Source of the DNA: an uncultured Pelagibacteraceae bacterium
GTDB taxonomy: Bacteria > Pseudomonadota > Alphaproteobacteria > Pelagibacterales > Pelagibacteraceae
Reading direction: 5' to 3'
DNA length: 64,000 nucleotides
Assembly (NCBI GenBank): GCA_902614975.1
Contig: CACMND010000002.1
Coordinates: 62,001 to 126,000, forward strand
Shown piece after piece: positions 34,045-42,600 of this stretch. Position 1 is the stretch's first letter. Each line of letters starts with the position of its first letter. The notes below the pieces were generated by a model, which saw only the letters and a list, made by a program, of their open reading frames with translations, had not been told where the DNA came from and did not search any database. Made by a program: the position numbers and the translations under genes.

Positions 34045-34996
34045 TTAATATCTGAAATTTCTCAAAGATTTTTAAAGGATTTATTCGCTCCTTACCTTCA
34101 GTTCCATGAGTAACATTCTCTACACCATCTGGCATAAGTGGATGCATTTTGGAACTATAACTTCCATATATTAGCGGGGTATCTGACATTAAAACAATAG
34201 TTTGTTTTCCTAACCCAGCAGATAAATGGCTGAAACTTGAGTCATTACAAATAGCAATATTGCAATTTTTTATTACAGGTAAAGTTTCAGAAATACTAAG
34301 TTCATTTAATGGAGTACATAAATTCTTGTGGTAACTTAAAATTTCGTTCATAATTTCAATTTCTTCATTTTTGTTACCCGTAGCCAAAAAAAATCTGCAT
34401 TTAAATTTTTTTAAACATAAATTCATGAACTCTATAAATATTTTTGGTGGAATTCTCTTTGTTGGTCCCGATCCACCAATTCCCAACAATATATTTTTCA
34501 CCTCATTACTAAAATTAAATTTTAACTTTATCTTTTGAACATTTTCATCTTCAACATCAATAACTGGGTCACTTTTAATTTCTAAATTAAAATTATTTTT
34601 TAATAATTTATTAGCAGCTTCTATAATATGCTGATTCTTTTTTTTAAATAATGGATATTGATAAATGTCATTAATTCCTGCAATCTTACAAACTAATTTA
34701 TATCTAAGTGAAGAATTAAAAATTAGTACTTTATCAAATTGATGTTTTTTAATATCAGAAACCAATCGAAAAAAACCGTTCAATCCATCGTGAAAACTTT
34801 TCTTAGTTTGATCCCTTTTTAAAATAATAATCTCATTAATGTATTTATTATCTTTAATTAAGTGTTCAGCTTTTGAATTTTCTTTTACTAATATAGTTAC
34901 TTGACTGTTATATTTTTTTGCAACGGCTTCTATGTATGGAAGAAATATTACCATATCACCAATTCCCATCCTGTTTTGAATTGCTAAGATTTTCAT
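34037..34996 (-). CDS. Glycosyltransferase family 9 (heptosyltransferase-like)
   Basis: A 319-residue GT-B protein of the WaaF/WaaC group. It begins MKILAIQNRMGIGDMVIFLPYIEAV, the GIGD version of the heptosyltransferase start; the donor domain has NILLGIGGSGPTKRIPPKIF and the conserved NDSSFSHLSAGLGKQTIVL, where NDxSxxHxxA is the family motif. It should add a heptose or other sugar to a lipopolysaccharide core or similar glycan. No other heptose gene is nearby, so the acceptor is unknown. Confidence 0.82.
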   Translation of the reverse strand: MKILAIQNRMGIGDMVIFLPYIEAVAKKYNSQVTILVKENSKAEHLIKDNKYINEIIILKRDQTKKSFHDGLNGFFRLVSDIKKHQFDKVLIFNSSLRYKLVCKIAGINDIYQYPLFKKKNQHIIEAANKLLKNNFNLEIKSDPVIDVEDENVQKIKLKFNFSNEVKNILLGIGGSGPTKRIPPKIFIEFMNLCLKKFKCRFFLATGNKNEEIEIMNEILSYHKNLCTPLNELSISETLPVIKNCNIAICNDSSFSHLSAGLGKQTIVLMSDTPLIYGSYSSKMHPLMPDGVENVTHGTEGKERINPLKIFEKFQILIN

Positions 34997-35044
34997 GTAT
35001 TTTTAAAACCTTTACTATTTTATATTTTTATATAAATTTTTGGT

Positions 35045-35929
35045 ATGGGATATTTCAATGGTATTTATGCGGCAAGTCTTTCTATACTTGATAATAATTT
35101 ACAGTTAGATTGCGAAAAAACATTAAAACATGCTGAAAATCTAATTGAAAAAGGTTGCCATGGAGTAATATTTTTTGGCAGCACAGGCCAATCTCAATTA
35201 ATTTCGTTAAGTGAGAAAATTAAACTCATTAATATTTTACCTAAGAGCAAACATAAAGATAAATTTATTATTGGAACTGGCCTAAATTCGTTGGGAGATA
35301 ATATTAATTTGATTAATATTTCAAAATCAATTGGCTTTGAAAATTTTTTAGTTATGCCACCAGCATACTATAAATATAACGATGATGATGTTTTTAATTT
35401 TTATTCTAAATTAATAGAAAATGTCAAAGATTGTAGAATAATTTTATATAATTTTGAAAAGTTATCTGGATATAAATTTAGCACAGAATGTGTTTCAAAG
35501 TTAGCAGAAAGCTTTCCTAAAAATGTTCTCGGAGTAAAGGATAGTAGTTACAACTTGTATGAAAATTTAAAGATTGAAAATTTTTCTGTCATGCCTGGAT
35601 CTGAAAGTAAGTTGTTGAAGGGCTTAGAATTAGGATGCTCAGGTATTATTACTGCAACAACGAATGTCACCTCTTATTTAGCAAGAGATGTATATGATAA
35701 ATTTAAAAATAATTTAAATCAAACATCAAACGAAAAACTTTGTATGGTTAGAAGTATATTTGACAAATATAATCTCATTTCAGGCCTGCATACATTTATG
35801 AGCACAGAAGACTCAGATTTTAAAAATTTAATTCCACCTTTAAAACTTTTATCCAAAGATGAAGAAAAATTATTTTTTTTAGAATTAGATAAATTAAACT
35901 TTAATATAAACAACCTTAAAGCAGCTTAA
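35045..35929 (+). CDS. DapA-family lyase/aldolase (dihydrodipicolinate synthase-like)
   Basis: The 294-residue TIM-barrel protein keeps the class I aldolase features of the family: FFGSTGQSQLISLSE (GxxGE-like, with Gln replacing Glu), the Tyr in LYNFEKLSGY and the Schiff-base Lys165 in LGVKDSSYN. The GTTGE motif being GSTGQ, and the NFEKLSG in place of NxPxRTG, mean true dihydrodipicolinate synthase is unlikely; a 2-keto-3-deoxy acid aldolase or N-acetylneuraminate-lyase-like activity is more probable. Its stop overlaps the start of the methyltransferase gene downstream by one base. Confidence 0.8.
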   Translation: MGYFNGIYAASLSILDNNLQLDCEKTLKHAENLIEKGCHGVIFFGSTGQSQLISLSEKIKLINILPKSKHKDKFIIGTGLNSLGDNINLINISKSIGFENFLVMPPAYYKYNDDDVFNFYSKLIENVKDCRIILYNFEKLSGYKFSTECVSKLAESFPKNVLGVKDSSYNLYENLKIENFSVMPGSESKLLKGLELGCSGIITATTNVTSYLARDVYDKFKNNLNQTSNEKLCMVRSIFDKYNLISGLHTFMSTEDSDFKNLIPPLKLLSKDEEKLFFLELDKLNFNINNLKAA

Positions 35930-37116
35930 TGAAACTTATAAATTTTTTAAACGATTTATTTAAAGAAGATGGCTTTATATTAATAGATTATAATTCTAAC
36001 AGGTATGTTATAGGAAAGCCTTTGAAAGAAATTCCTATAGAATTACAGTTGTTAGATAAAAGTTTGCATAAAAAACTACTTTTCCATCCAGATCTATATT
36101 TTGGTGAGGCGTATACAAATGGTTCTTTAAGATTAAGAAATGGAACTTTGACAGAATTTCTTGAAATAGCTTTTAAAAATATTGGAAGAGCAGATATTAA
36201 TATTTATGGAAAGACATTAAATAAAATAAAGGGAACTTTAAAATACTTAACAAGTTTTAATAAAATTATTAAATCTAAACAAAATGTTGCACATCATTAC
36301 GATATTTCAGAAAAATTATACGATTTATTTCTTGATAAAAAAAGACAATATTCATGCGCATACTTCAAAAATGAAAATGACACTTTAGAAACTGCTCAAG
36401 AAAATAAAATTGATCACATAATTAAAAAACTTCATATACAACCTAATCAAAAAGTTTTGGATATTGGCTCAGGGTGGGGTACACTTGCAATCGATATTGC
36501 AAAAAAAACAAAAGCTTCAGTTACAGGAATTACACTTTCAGAAAATCAATTAAAATATAGTCAAGAAAAAGCTAAAGAATTAAATTTAGATAACCAAGTT
36601 GAATTTAAACTAATTGATTACAGACAATTGAATGAAAAATTTGATAGGATAGTTAGTGTTGGAATGTTTGAACATGTTGGAAAAAAATTCTATCAAACCT
36701 ATTTTAATAGGGTGTCTCAAATGTTAAAAAAAGATGGGGTAGCTTTAATACACACAATTGGATCAAATCTTCCACCTAGAGACCCACAGCCTTGGATAAC
36801 AAAATATATTTTCCCAGGCGGATATACCCCTAGTTTAAGCGAAATAGTAAGGCCAATCGAGGATTCTGGACTAATAGCTACAGATATTGAGATTTTAAGG
36901 ATGCACTATGCCCACACTTTAAGAAATTGGAAAGAGAGATTCCTATCAAAAAAAGATCAAGTTTTAGAAATGTTTGACGAAAAATTTTTAAGGATGTGGG
37001 AATTTTATCTTACAAGTTGTGAAATGGCTTTTAAATGGGGAGATCAAGTTGTATTTCAACTTCAGCTAACTAAAGATATAAGATCTGTTCCTAATACTAG
37101 AGACTATATTTATTAA
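35929..37116 (+). CDS. Cyclopropane-fatty-acyl-phospholipid synthase family methyltransferase
   Basis: The 395-residue protein has an N-terminal lipid-binding region (1-115) and a SAM-dependent methyltransferase domain: QNVAHHYDISEKLYDLFLD, then VLDIGSGWGTLAIDIA (SAM site), GITLSENQLKYSQEKA, DYRQL and SVGMFEHVGKKFYQTYF. The carbonate-binding residues of CFA synthase (a Cys in the YSCAYF motif, the EHVG Glu-His, and a Tyr) are present. It would methylenate or methylate unsaturated phospholipid acyl chains. Coupling to the DapA-like gene by a one-base overlap is conspicuous but not explained. Confidence 0.88.
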   Translation: MKLINFLNDLFKEDGFILIDYNSNRYVIGKPLKEIPIELQLLDKSLHKKLLFHPDLYFGEAYTNGSLRLRNGTLTEFLEIAFKNIGRADINIYGKTLNKIKGTLKYLTSFNKIIKSKQNVAHHYDISEKLYDLFLDKKRQYSCAYFKNENDTLETAQENKIDHIIKKLHIQPNQKVLDIGSGWGTLAIDIAKKTKASVTGITLSENQLKYSQEKAKELNLDNQVEFKLIDYRQLNEKFDRIVSVGMFEHVGKKFYQTYFNRVSQMLKKDGVALIHTIGSNLPPRDPQPWITKYIFPGGYTPSLSEIVRPIEDSGLIATDIEILRMHYAHTLRNWKERFLSKKDQVLEMFDEKFLRMWEFYLTSCEMAFKWGDQVVFQLQLTKDIRSVPNTRDYIY

Positions 37117-37145
37117 AAATTAGCTGATAAAGCTGTATTTCTTAA

Positions 37146-38324
37146 ATGAAAAAAAAGAAAAAAAAACCTAAAAAGAAAAATATAAAAATAAAGGTTAAAA
37201 AATCAAAAAATAAATCCAAGTTAAAATTTAAAAAAAAAAAATTTAAATTAAAAAAAAAAACGACAAAAAGATTAAACCAAAGAAAAAAAATTAAAAAAGT
37301 TAAAAAAAAGATAATTCCTGGAAAGGGTATAATTTCAAGAACAGTTAGACTTGAGGAAGATTTAAAAAATAAGTTTTCTTTCAAATTTAATTTTAATTTA
37401 TTGGCAATAGATAAATTAATCCAAAAGTTTTTTCAAAGTATAGAATTTAGATTAATTCGATTTAAAGAGATAAGAGCTGAGGAAAAAAGACAAATTAAAC
37501 TAGAGAAAATAGAACGGGCAGAAAAAGAAAAAATCGAAATTGAGAGACAAAAGAAAGCAGATGAAGTTGCTTTTTTAAAAGAAAAGGAAGTCCAGTTAAA
37601 ACAAGAACAAAAATTAGAAAGAGAAAGAGCAAAGGATATAAAATTATTTTTAAGAAAAGAACAGGCTATACTAAGAAAAGAGCAGGCGGAGAGACAAAAG
37701 AAATTTTTACAAGAATTAAAATTAGAAAAACAAATCGAAAAATTTAGAATAAGAGAGGTAAAAGAACTAGAACAACTAGAAAAATTAGCTTTAAGAGAAA
37801 AGAGAGAAGATTATTCAGGATTACAAGAGCGTATCGAAAAACTAAAATTAAAATATCAACAAATAAGAGATCAAAAAATAAGAGAACGAGTTGAGGCGCT
37901 AGGTGTAGAAACACAAGAAGGAGACGATAGAGCAAAATTACTTCAAAGAGAAAGGGATTATACTTTAGCTAGGCAAAAAATTGAGTTTGCACTTGAGAGT
38001 TTTTATAGAAGTGCGAATAGTTTAGTTTTTCAACTTAATAAAAGATATATAACTAAACATATGTCTATCTTGAGATGCATAGATAGAAGATTTGAAACTG
38101 GAGAGATTTTCATAAAATGGGATGAAACAATTGATGATGAGTGGTTAATACTAATTTATATTAAAGATAATTCTCCGGACGAAGGTATAGTCATTGAAGA
38201 TAAAACAAATGAAGAAAAAAATATTTCACATGAATTTAAACCAAGTGAAATTTTTAAAGCCTCAGATTTAATGGTTGACTCATTAACACAGCTGATTGCA
38301 AAAAAAAGGTCTAAGAATAATTAA
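37146..38324 (+). CDS. Lysine-rich coiled-coil protein of unknown function
   Basis: A 392-residue protein I cannot assign. Residues 1-60 are about half Lys/Arg and almost certainly disordered. A short hydrophobic-amphipathic patch (about 75-105, KFSFKFNFNLLAIDKLIQKFF) precedes a long charged coiled coil (about 105-275) rich in Glu, Lys and Arg with heptad-like repeats. A compact C-terminal domain (about 280-392) contains CIDRRFETGEIFIKWDETID and LILIYIKDNSPDEGIVIED, which look like a beta strand hairpin fold. The basic N-terminus could bind nucleic acid or an acidic surface. It is a single gene between the methyltransferase gene and the convergent TPR gene. Confidence 0.75.
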   Translation: MKKKKKKPKKKNIKIKVKKSKNKSKLKFKKKKFKLKKKTTKRLNQRKKIKKVKKKIIPGKGIISRTVRLEEDLKNKFSFKFNFNLLAIDKLIQKFFQSIEFRLIRFKEIRAEEKRQIKLEKIERAEKEKIEIERQKKADEVAFLKEKEVQLKQEQKLERERAKDIKLFLRKEQAILRKEQAERQKKFLQELKLEKQIEKFRIREVKELEQLEKLALREKREDYSGLQERIEKLKLKYQQIRDQKIRERVEALGVETQEGDDRAKLLQRERDYTLARQKIEFALESFYRSANSLVFQLNKRYITKHMSILRCIDRRFETGEIFIKWDETIDDEWLILIYIKDNSPDEGIVIEDKTNEEKNISHEFKPSEIFKASDLMVDSLTQLIAKKRSKNN

Positions 38325-38869
38325 ATTTGTTGGTCTTTGATAATTTTTTCTATTAACTTTATATTTTCTCCACTTTTGATTAATGGATAAATAGATTTTG
38401 CTTTTCTCAAGTCATCAACTGCTTTTTCATATTCCTTTAAGCTTAAGTATATTTGCGCCCGTCCAGATAATGCTCCAAAATGTCTTGGCTCTAGATCTAA
38501 AACTTTCTCAATATCATCTAACGATTTCTCATAATCCCCTAAAATAAATAGTAATGTTGCTCGTTTATTCCAACCTTCTGCCCATTTTGGGTCCTCATTA
38601 ATCACATCTGTAAATAGTTTTAATGCCATTCTATACTGCTGATGATACATGGAATAAGTTCCGTTCTCTAATTTGTTCGTCAGATAATCATTGTTTGGGT
38701 GTCTTGTCCAATTATTCCAAATTTGATCCTCTAGCTTTTCAGCTTGTTGTAAATTTTTTGCATTAAGCAATTCTTTAAACAATATATTTAAATTGTCCGA
38801 ATACACATTATTTGTACTGACAAATAAAAATATAATTATAAAACTTATATGTTTTTTAATCACTGACAT
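38321..38869 (-). CDS. Secreted tetratricopeptide-repeat protein
   Basis: The 182-residue protein has an N-terminal signal (about 1-24) and three TPR-like units: YRMALKLFTDVINEDPKWAEGWNKRATLL, LGDYEKSLDDIEKVLDLEPRHFGALSGRA and LKEYEKAVDDLRKAKSIYPL. It is predicted periplasmic and probably binds another protein. Its start lies within the end of the ScfR-type regulator gene (14-base overlap), so both are on one transcript. The two products act in different compartments, so the arrangement may be only compaction. Confidence 0.82.
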   Translation of the reverse strand: MSVIKKHISFIIIFLFVSTNNVYSDNLNILFKELLNAKNLQQAEKLEDQIWNNWTRHPNNDYLTNKLENGTYSMYHQQYRMALKLFTDVINEDPKWAEGWNKRATLLFILGDYEKSLDDIEKVLDLEPRHFGALSGRAQIYLSLKEYEKAVDDLRKAKSIYPLIKSGENIKLIEKIIKDQQI

Positions 38870-40280
38870 ATACAGATACTCCTCTAGAATTAATATCTAC
38901 ATCAAATTTTTTATGCAATGGTGGAAAAGCTCTTTGAGAACAATCCAGTCTATCACAAGTTCTACATGAAACCCCCACAGGTATCTCTGATTTTTTATCA
39001 TTCAAATCTATGTTTTCCGTATAAACAAAATCTTTTGCATATTTGGCTTCACATCCAAGTCCAATAGATAACATACTTTTTTTTTGTCCATATCTTCCTA
39101 TACCTTTTTCAACTGTTCTTGCTATACATACATACTTTTCACCATTAGTCATTTTACTTACTGCTGCCTGTATAACACCAGGTCTAGAAAAAGCTGAATA
39201 CACATTCCATCGAGGACAAGCACCACCATAACGTGGAATTTCAATGCCTGATAATGAAAATCTTTTTGAAATATTACCAGCGACATCAACTCTCAAAAAA
39301 TGAAAAGGAACTCCAGGTAATTTTGGATCATTCAAACATGTTACTCTATGTGTGACTTGTTCAAATGAAGTTGCAAAAGTATTTTGTAATAACTCCAAAT
39401 CATATTTAAGCTTTTTACATTCAGAATGAAATAATTTGTAGGGCATTAAAATTGCTGCACCACAATAATTTAATAAAGCAACTTTTGTTAATTTTTTCGA
39501 TTCTTCATTTGGATAATTAAAAGTATCAAGATAAGAATTTATTATATCACTAGCTCCCTCTTGTACAATTTGAGCTGCAGCATGTAATTTCTTTGTTTCC
39601 AAAGACAAATAATCAGACAATAGCAACTTTCTATTTTTGTTATCGTAAATTTTTGAGAATGGTTTTCCTTCCTCAGGAATTATATCTTGCACTTCAATTT
39701 TATACTCTGATTTTAAATAATCACATAAAGCAATATATCTTGTTCTATTATTTTGTTTTATTTGTTCAAAGATTTGATTTGCAAATTCCTCTAGTTTTGG
39801 AAAAAAATTTCTATTTTCTTGCAAAAAATCTGAAATTACTTCTCCAGGAAATGAGTTTTTTCTATTATCTACAATTTTTCCTGAAAGTTTTTCAATTTTG
39901 TTAACCAATTCATGATCTTTTTTTTTCAAAATGTCTCCTAATCTTATTAGAGCCTTACCAATTTTTGGATTACTATTTGCTAGATCTTTAACTTCTGGAC
40001 CAACTATATCCAAATCTTCAAAAAGTTGATCATCAAGCAATTCTGAAATTGTGTTGACCATATTGATATCTGATTTATTTGTTAGATCGCTAATGTTGAT
40101 GCTTAACTCCTCACAAATTTTTAAAAGTAATTCCCCGTCAATTTTTCTTTTACCTCCCTCGATTAAAGCTAAATAACTCGGTGAAATGTTAAGTTGTGAG
40201 GCTAGTTTGTTTGCCTGCATACCTAGCTGTCTTCTAAAAGCTTTTATTTTTGGCCCAATATTTAATTCTATTTGACTCAT
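38856..40280 (-). CDS. ScfR/RamB/PccR-type transcriptional regulator of short-chain acyl metabolism
   Basis: The 474-residue protein has an N-terminal XRE helix-turn-helix (about 10-65, GMQANKLASQLNISPSYLALIEGGKR), a linker, an IrrE/ImmA-like domain (about 185-310, KLHAAAQIVQEG with the metal-site histidine pattern altered), and a C-terminal DUF2083 domain with CRTCDRLDCSQRAFP, in which Cys439, Cys442 and Cys447 may bind metal. The same architecture is found in RamB of Corynebacterium (acetate and glyoxylate genes) and PccR of Rhodobacter (propionyl-CoA genes). Its neighbour across 297 bases is isocitrate lyase, fitting a role as sensor of acyl-CoA supply and regulator of the glyoxylate shunt. 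Confidence 0.85.
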   Translation of the reverse strand: MSQIELNIGPKIKAFRRQLGMQANKLASQLNISPSYLALIEGGKRKIDGELLLKICEELSINISDLTNKSDINMVNTISELLDDQLFEDLDIVGPEVKDLANSNPKIGKALIRLGDILKKKDHELVNKIEKLSGKIVDNRKNSFPGEVISDFLQENRNFFPKLEEFANQIFEQIKQNNRTRYIALCDYLKSEYKIEVQDIIPEEGKPFSKIYDNKNRKLLLSDYLSLETKKLHAAAQIVQEGASDIINSYLDTFNYPNEESKKLTKVALLNYCGAAILMPYKLFHSECKKLKYDLELLQNTFATSFEQVTHRVTCLNDPKLPGVPFHFLRVDVAGNISKRFSLSGIEIPRYGGACPRWNVYSAFSRPGVIQAAVSKMTNGEKYVCIARTVEKGIGRYGQKKSMLSIGLGCEAKYAKDFVYTENIDLNDKKSEIPVGVSCRTCDRLDCSQRAFPPLHKKFDVDINSRGVSVYVSD

Positions 40281-40286
40281 TTACTA

Positions 40287-40317
40287 TTTGTAAACTTTGT
40301 AAATTATTATTTACAAA
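40287..40317. promoter_or_regulatory. Candidate operator A for the ScfR-type regulator
   Basis: Two direct copies of TTTGTAAA (40287-40294 and 40296-40303) are spaced by one base, and an inverted copy TTTACAAA lies at 40310-40317. The cluster begins seven bases before the regulator's own start codon, so autoregulation is likely. Known sites of RamB and PccR contain TTTGCAAA, which differs from this octamer by one transition. Confidence 0.6.
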
Positions 40318-40350
40318 AAATTTATTGTATTTACTACACTTTTAACATTT

Positions 40351-40376
40351 TTTGTAGATTTTGTAAATATTGTAAA
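40351..40376. promoter_or_regulatory. Candidate operator B in front of the small ORF and aceA
   Basis: Three octamers, TTTGTAGA (40351), TTTGTAAA (40360) and ATTGTAAA (40369), repeat with an exact 9-base period, the same period as operator A. A TATAAA hexamer at 40378-40383 directly follows and could serve as a minus 10 box, with the start near 40390. Binding here would cover the minus 35 region. Confidence 0.6.
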
Positions 40377-40389
40377 TTATAAAGTTTAC

Positions 40390-40551
40390 ATGGACAAAAA
40401 TACTATAAAAAACATTGAAACTAGTTCTCAAACTACAAATCACCAAGAGCACCAAGAGCATAGAAGCAAAGGGGTTTATTTAAGAGATGACCACTGTGAT
40501 TGGGGATCAAGTGGAATGAATGAGTTTACAGAAGAATATAACGAAAAGTAA
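40390..40551 (+). CDS. Unrecognised 53-residue ORF upstream of isocitrate lyase
   Basis: An open frame of 53 codons runs from the ATG at 40390 to the TAA at 40549-40551. The product is hydrophilic: a polar N-terminal half with repeated His-Gln-Glu (THHQEHQEH-like, residues 18-24) and a C-terminal half [19 protein letters not shown] with a conserved-looking Asp-Asp-His-Cys-Asp-Trp cluster (33-38). I do not recognise a family. There is no ribosome binding site, but a possible start site at the ATG would make it leaderless. The stop is 26 bases before aceA. It may be a real small protein cotranscribed with aceA, or chance coding in a leader; the unusual Cys/Trp/Gly content in an AT-rich genome favours a real protein. 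Confidence 0.55.
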   Translation: MDKNTIKNIETSSQTTNHQEHQEHRSKGVYLRDDHCDWGSSGMNEFTEEYNEK

Positions 40552-40577
40552 AAAGAATTAGTTTTAAAGGAGGAATA

Positions 40578-41852
40578 ATGTCAGCCGAGAAAATCTCGTA
40601 CGAGTTGAAAAGATTTGCAGGAATACAAAGGGATTATAAGCCAGAAGAAGTAGAAAGGTTAAGAGGATCCATTAAAATTGAGTATTCAATGTGTAAACAG
40701 CAATCTCAAAAACTCTGGAGATTGTTAAATACAGAGCCATATGTAAACACACTTGGATCTTTGTCGGGAAACCAAGCCGTTCAACATGCAAAAGCAGGTC
40801 TAAAAGCGATTTATTTAAGTGGTTGGCAAGTTGCAGCAGACGCTAACAGTGCTGGTGAAATGTATCCTGATCAATCTTTATATCCTTACGACAGTGCACC
40901 TAAATTAGTTGAGTCTATGAATAATTCTTTAATTAGAGCCGATCAAATTCAGCATATGGAAATAGCAGATGGAGATATGAATAGCAGCGAAAGAACCGAC
41001 TACATGTTACCAATTATTGCAGATGGCGAGGCAGGATTTGGTGGACCATTAAATGTATTTGAGCTAACAAAAAAATTTATAAAAGCTGGCGCAGCTGGAG
41101 TTCATTTTGAAGACCAACTAGCTAGTGAAAAAAAATGTGGACATATGGGTGGTAAGGTACTTGTTCCTACTGGAACCATGGTCCGAAATCTAAAAGCAGC
41201 AAGATTGGCAGCTGATATTGCCGACGTTCCTCTCATTATTCTTGCAAGAACAGATGCCAACGCTGCGAAACTAATAACTAACGATTTTGATGAAAATGAC
41301 AAACCGTTTTTAACAGGAGAAAGATCACCTGAAGGCTTTTATTATGTAAAAGATGGTATTGATCAAGCAATCTCAAGAGGTTTAGCTTATGCACCTTACG
41401 CGGATTTAATATGGTGTGAAACTGCAACACCTAATTTAGAAGAAGCAAAAAAATTTGCTGATGCAATACATGCAAAATTTCCTGGCAAGATGTTAGCTTA
41501 TAATTGTTCTCCATCATTTAATTGGAAGAAACATTTATCTGATGACGACATTGCAACATTTCAAACTAAAATTGGGATGATGGGGTATAAATTTCAATTT
41601 ATAACTTTAGCAGGTTTCCATACGCAAAATATCGCTATTTTCGAGCTTGCAGAGAAATATAAAAAGGAAGGTATGACTGCTTACTCTAGAATACAACAAA
41701 ATGAATTTGCTAGAGAAAAAGATGGATATACCAGTGTTAAACATCAACGAGAAGTTGGAACTTCTTATTTTGATGCAGTTTCCAATACAATAAGTTCTGG
41801 AAAGAGCTCTACAGCAGCAATGGAAGGCTCAACAGAATCTGAGCAATTTTAA
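40578..41852 (+). CDS. aceA: Isocitrate lyase
   Basis: The 424-residue enzyme carries the catalytic KKCGHMGGK loop with Cys187, the [27 protein letters not shown] start, the ADGEAGFGG metal site, [14 protein letters not shown], and YNCSPSFNW. It splits isocitrate into glyoxylate and succinate, the first step of the glyoxylate shunt. A strong ribosome binding site (AAAGGAGGA) sits 4 bases before the ATG, unlike most genes in the window. Malate synthase is not adjacent. It is probably controlled by the divergent ScfR-type regulator through the repeats upstream. It ends inside the convergent DjlA-like gene by four bases. Confidence 0.97.
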   Translation: MSAEKISYELKRFAGIQRDYKPEEVERLRGSIKIEYSMCKQQSQKLWRLLNTEPYVNTLGSLSGNQAVQHAKAGLKAIYLSGWQVAADANSAGEMYPDQSLYPYDSAPKLVESMNNSLIRADQIQHMEIADGDMNSSERTDYMLPIIADGEAGFGGPLNVFELTKKFIKAGAAGVHFEDQLASEKKCGHMGGKVLVPTGTMVRNLKAARLAADIADVPLIILARTDANAAKLITNDFDENDKPFLTGERSPEGFYYVKDGIDQAISRGLAYAPYADLIWCETATPNLEEAKKFADAIHAKFPGKMLAYNCSPSFNWKKHLSDDDIATFQTKIGMMGYKFQFITLAGFHTQNIAIFELAEKYKKEGMTAYSRIQQNEFAREKDGYTSVKHQREVGTSYFDAVSNTISSGKSSTAAMEGSTESEQF

Positions 41853-42568
41853 TTATTTTTTAGCTTTTGGATTTGATCCCAGGCTGAATTAATAGCTCTC
41901 ATTTTCTTTTTACTTTCCTCAATAACTTCTTGAGGAACTCCTTTACTTAGAAGTAAATCAGGATGATGTTCTTTACTTAATTTTAAATATCTTTTTCTAA
42001 TATCTGTAAGATTATCATCAGGTTTGCTCTCTAATACCACATATGGATTGAGTTTATCTGATGATTTCCTACCCTCAACTATTCCATTGAACTGGGCATC
42101 ACTAAGACCAAATAGTTGAGAAACATGTTGTATCATCCTAAATTCTTGATCACTTATATTTCCATCAGCTTCTGCAATATAAAATAATATATTAATGACT
42201 TCTTCCAACACATTTATATTTCCCTGATAGATCTGAGCTATTTGTTTAGCATATGGTTCGTAACCAGTGCTTTCTTCTTTAGCTTTATTAAAAATTTTTC
42301 CAACTTGATCTAATTCATGTTCTGGAATTTTGAGTTTATCTTTTACCGCTATTAGTTCCTCTCTACTAACCTGACCGTCTGCTTTACTCAGTTTAGCTGA
42401 TAAAACTATAAGAGCTAATGCAAAAACTTGTTGAGGTTGCGCAAAAGATTTAAATGACGATCTTGATCTTGATACTTTTCCACCAATTAAGGAACCTAAT
42501 AGCATCCCAAACGGTCCTCCTAAAGAAAAACCGATCATCCCACCAATTAAACTTCCCCAGATAGACAT
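41849..42568 (-). CDS. DjlA-like co-chaperone (TerB plus J domain)
   Basis: The 239-residue protein starts with a glycine-rich membrane-inserting segment ([27 protein letters not shown], glycine zipper), then a TerB-like helical domain (about 45-150, [21 protein letters not shown] and [13 protein letters not shown]) and a C-terminal J domain with HHPD in [14 protein letters not shown]. This is the DjlA arrangement: a membrane-bound J-protein that activates DnaK. DjlA of E. coli has one transmembrane helix that dimerises; the glycine zipper would play the same role. The gene is monocistronic between aceA and the small membrane protein gene. Confidence 0.88.
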   Translation of the reverse strand: MSIWGSLIGGMIGFSLGGPFGMLLGSLIGGKVSRSRSSFKSFAQPQQVFALALIVLSAKLSKADGQVSREELIAVKDKLKIPEHELDQVGKIFNKAKEESTGYEPYAKQIAQIYQGNINVLEEVINILFYIAEADGNISDQEFRMIQHVSQLFGLSDAQFNGIVEGRKSSDKLNPYVVLESKPDDNLTDIRKRYLKLSKEHHPDLLLSKGVPQEVIEESKKKMRAINSAWDQIQKLKNN

Positions 42569-42600
42569 ATAAAAAAAATTTAATATAATTTAATATATTT

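Noticed and set aside
37142..37384. Open frame on the minus strand with a Phe-rich hydrophobic product
   Set aside because: It is the mirror of the AAA/AAG-rich start of the lysine-rich protein; poly-A read backwards gives poly-Phe. No independent start signal.
40281..40577. Possible glycine riboswitch before aceA, since SAR11 uses them near carbon-cycle genes
   Set aside because: The space is filled by repeats, the 53-codon ORF and a ribosome binding site; no tandem GG-rich aptamer halves are visible.
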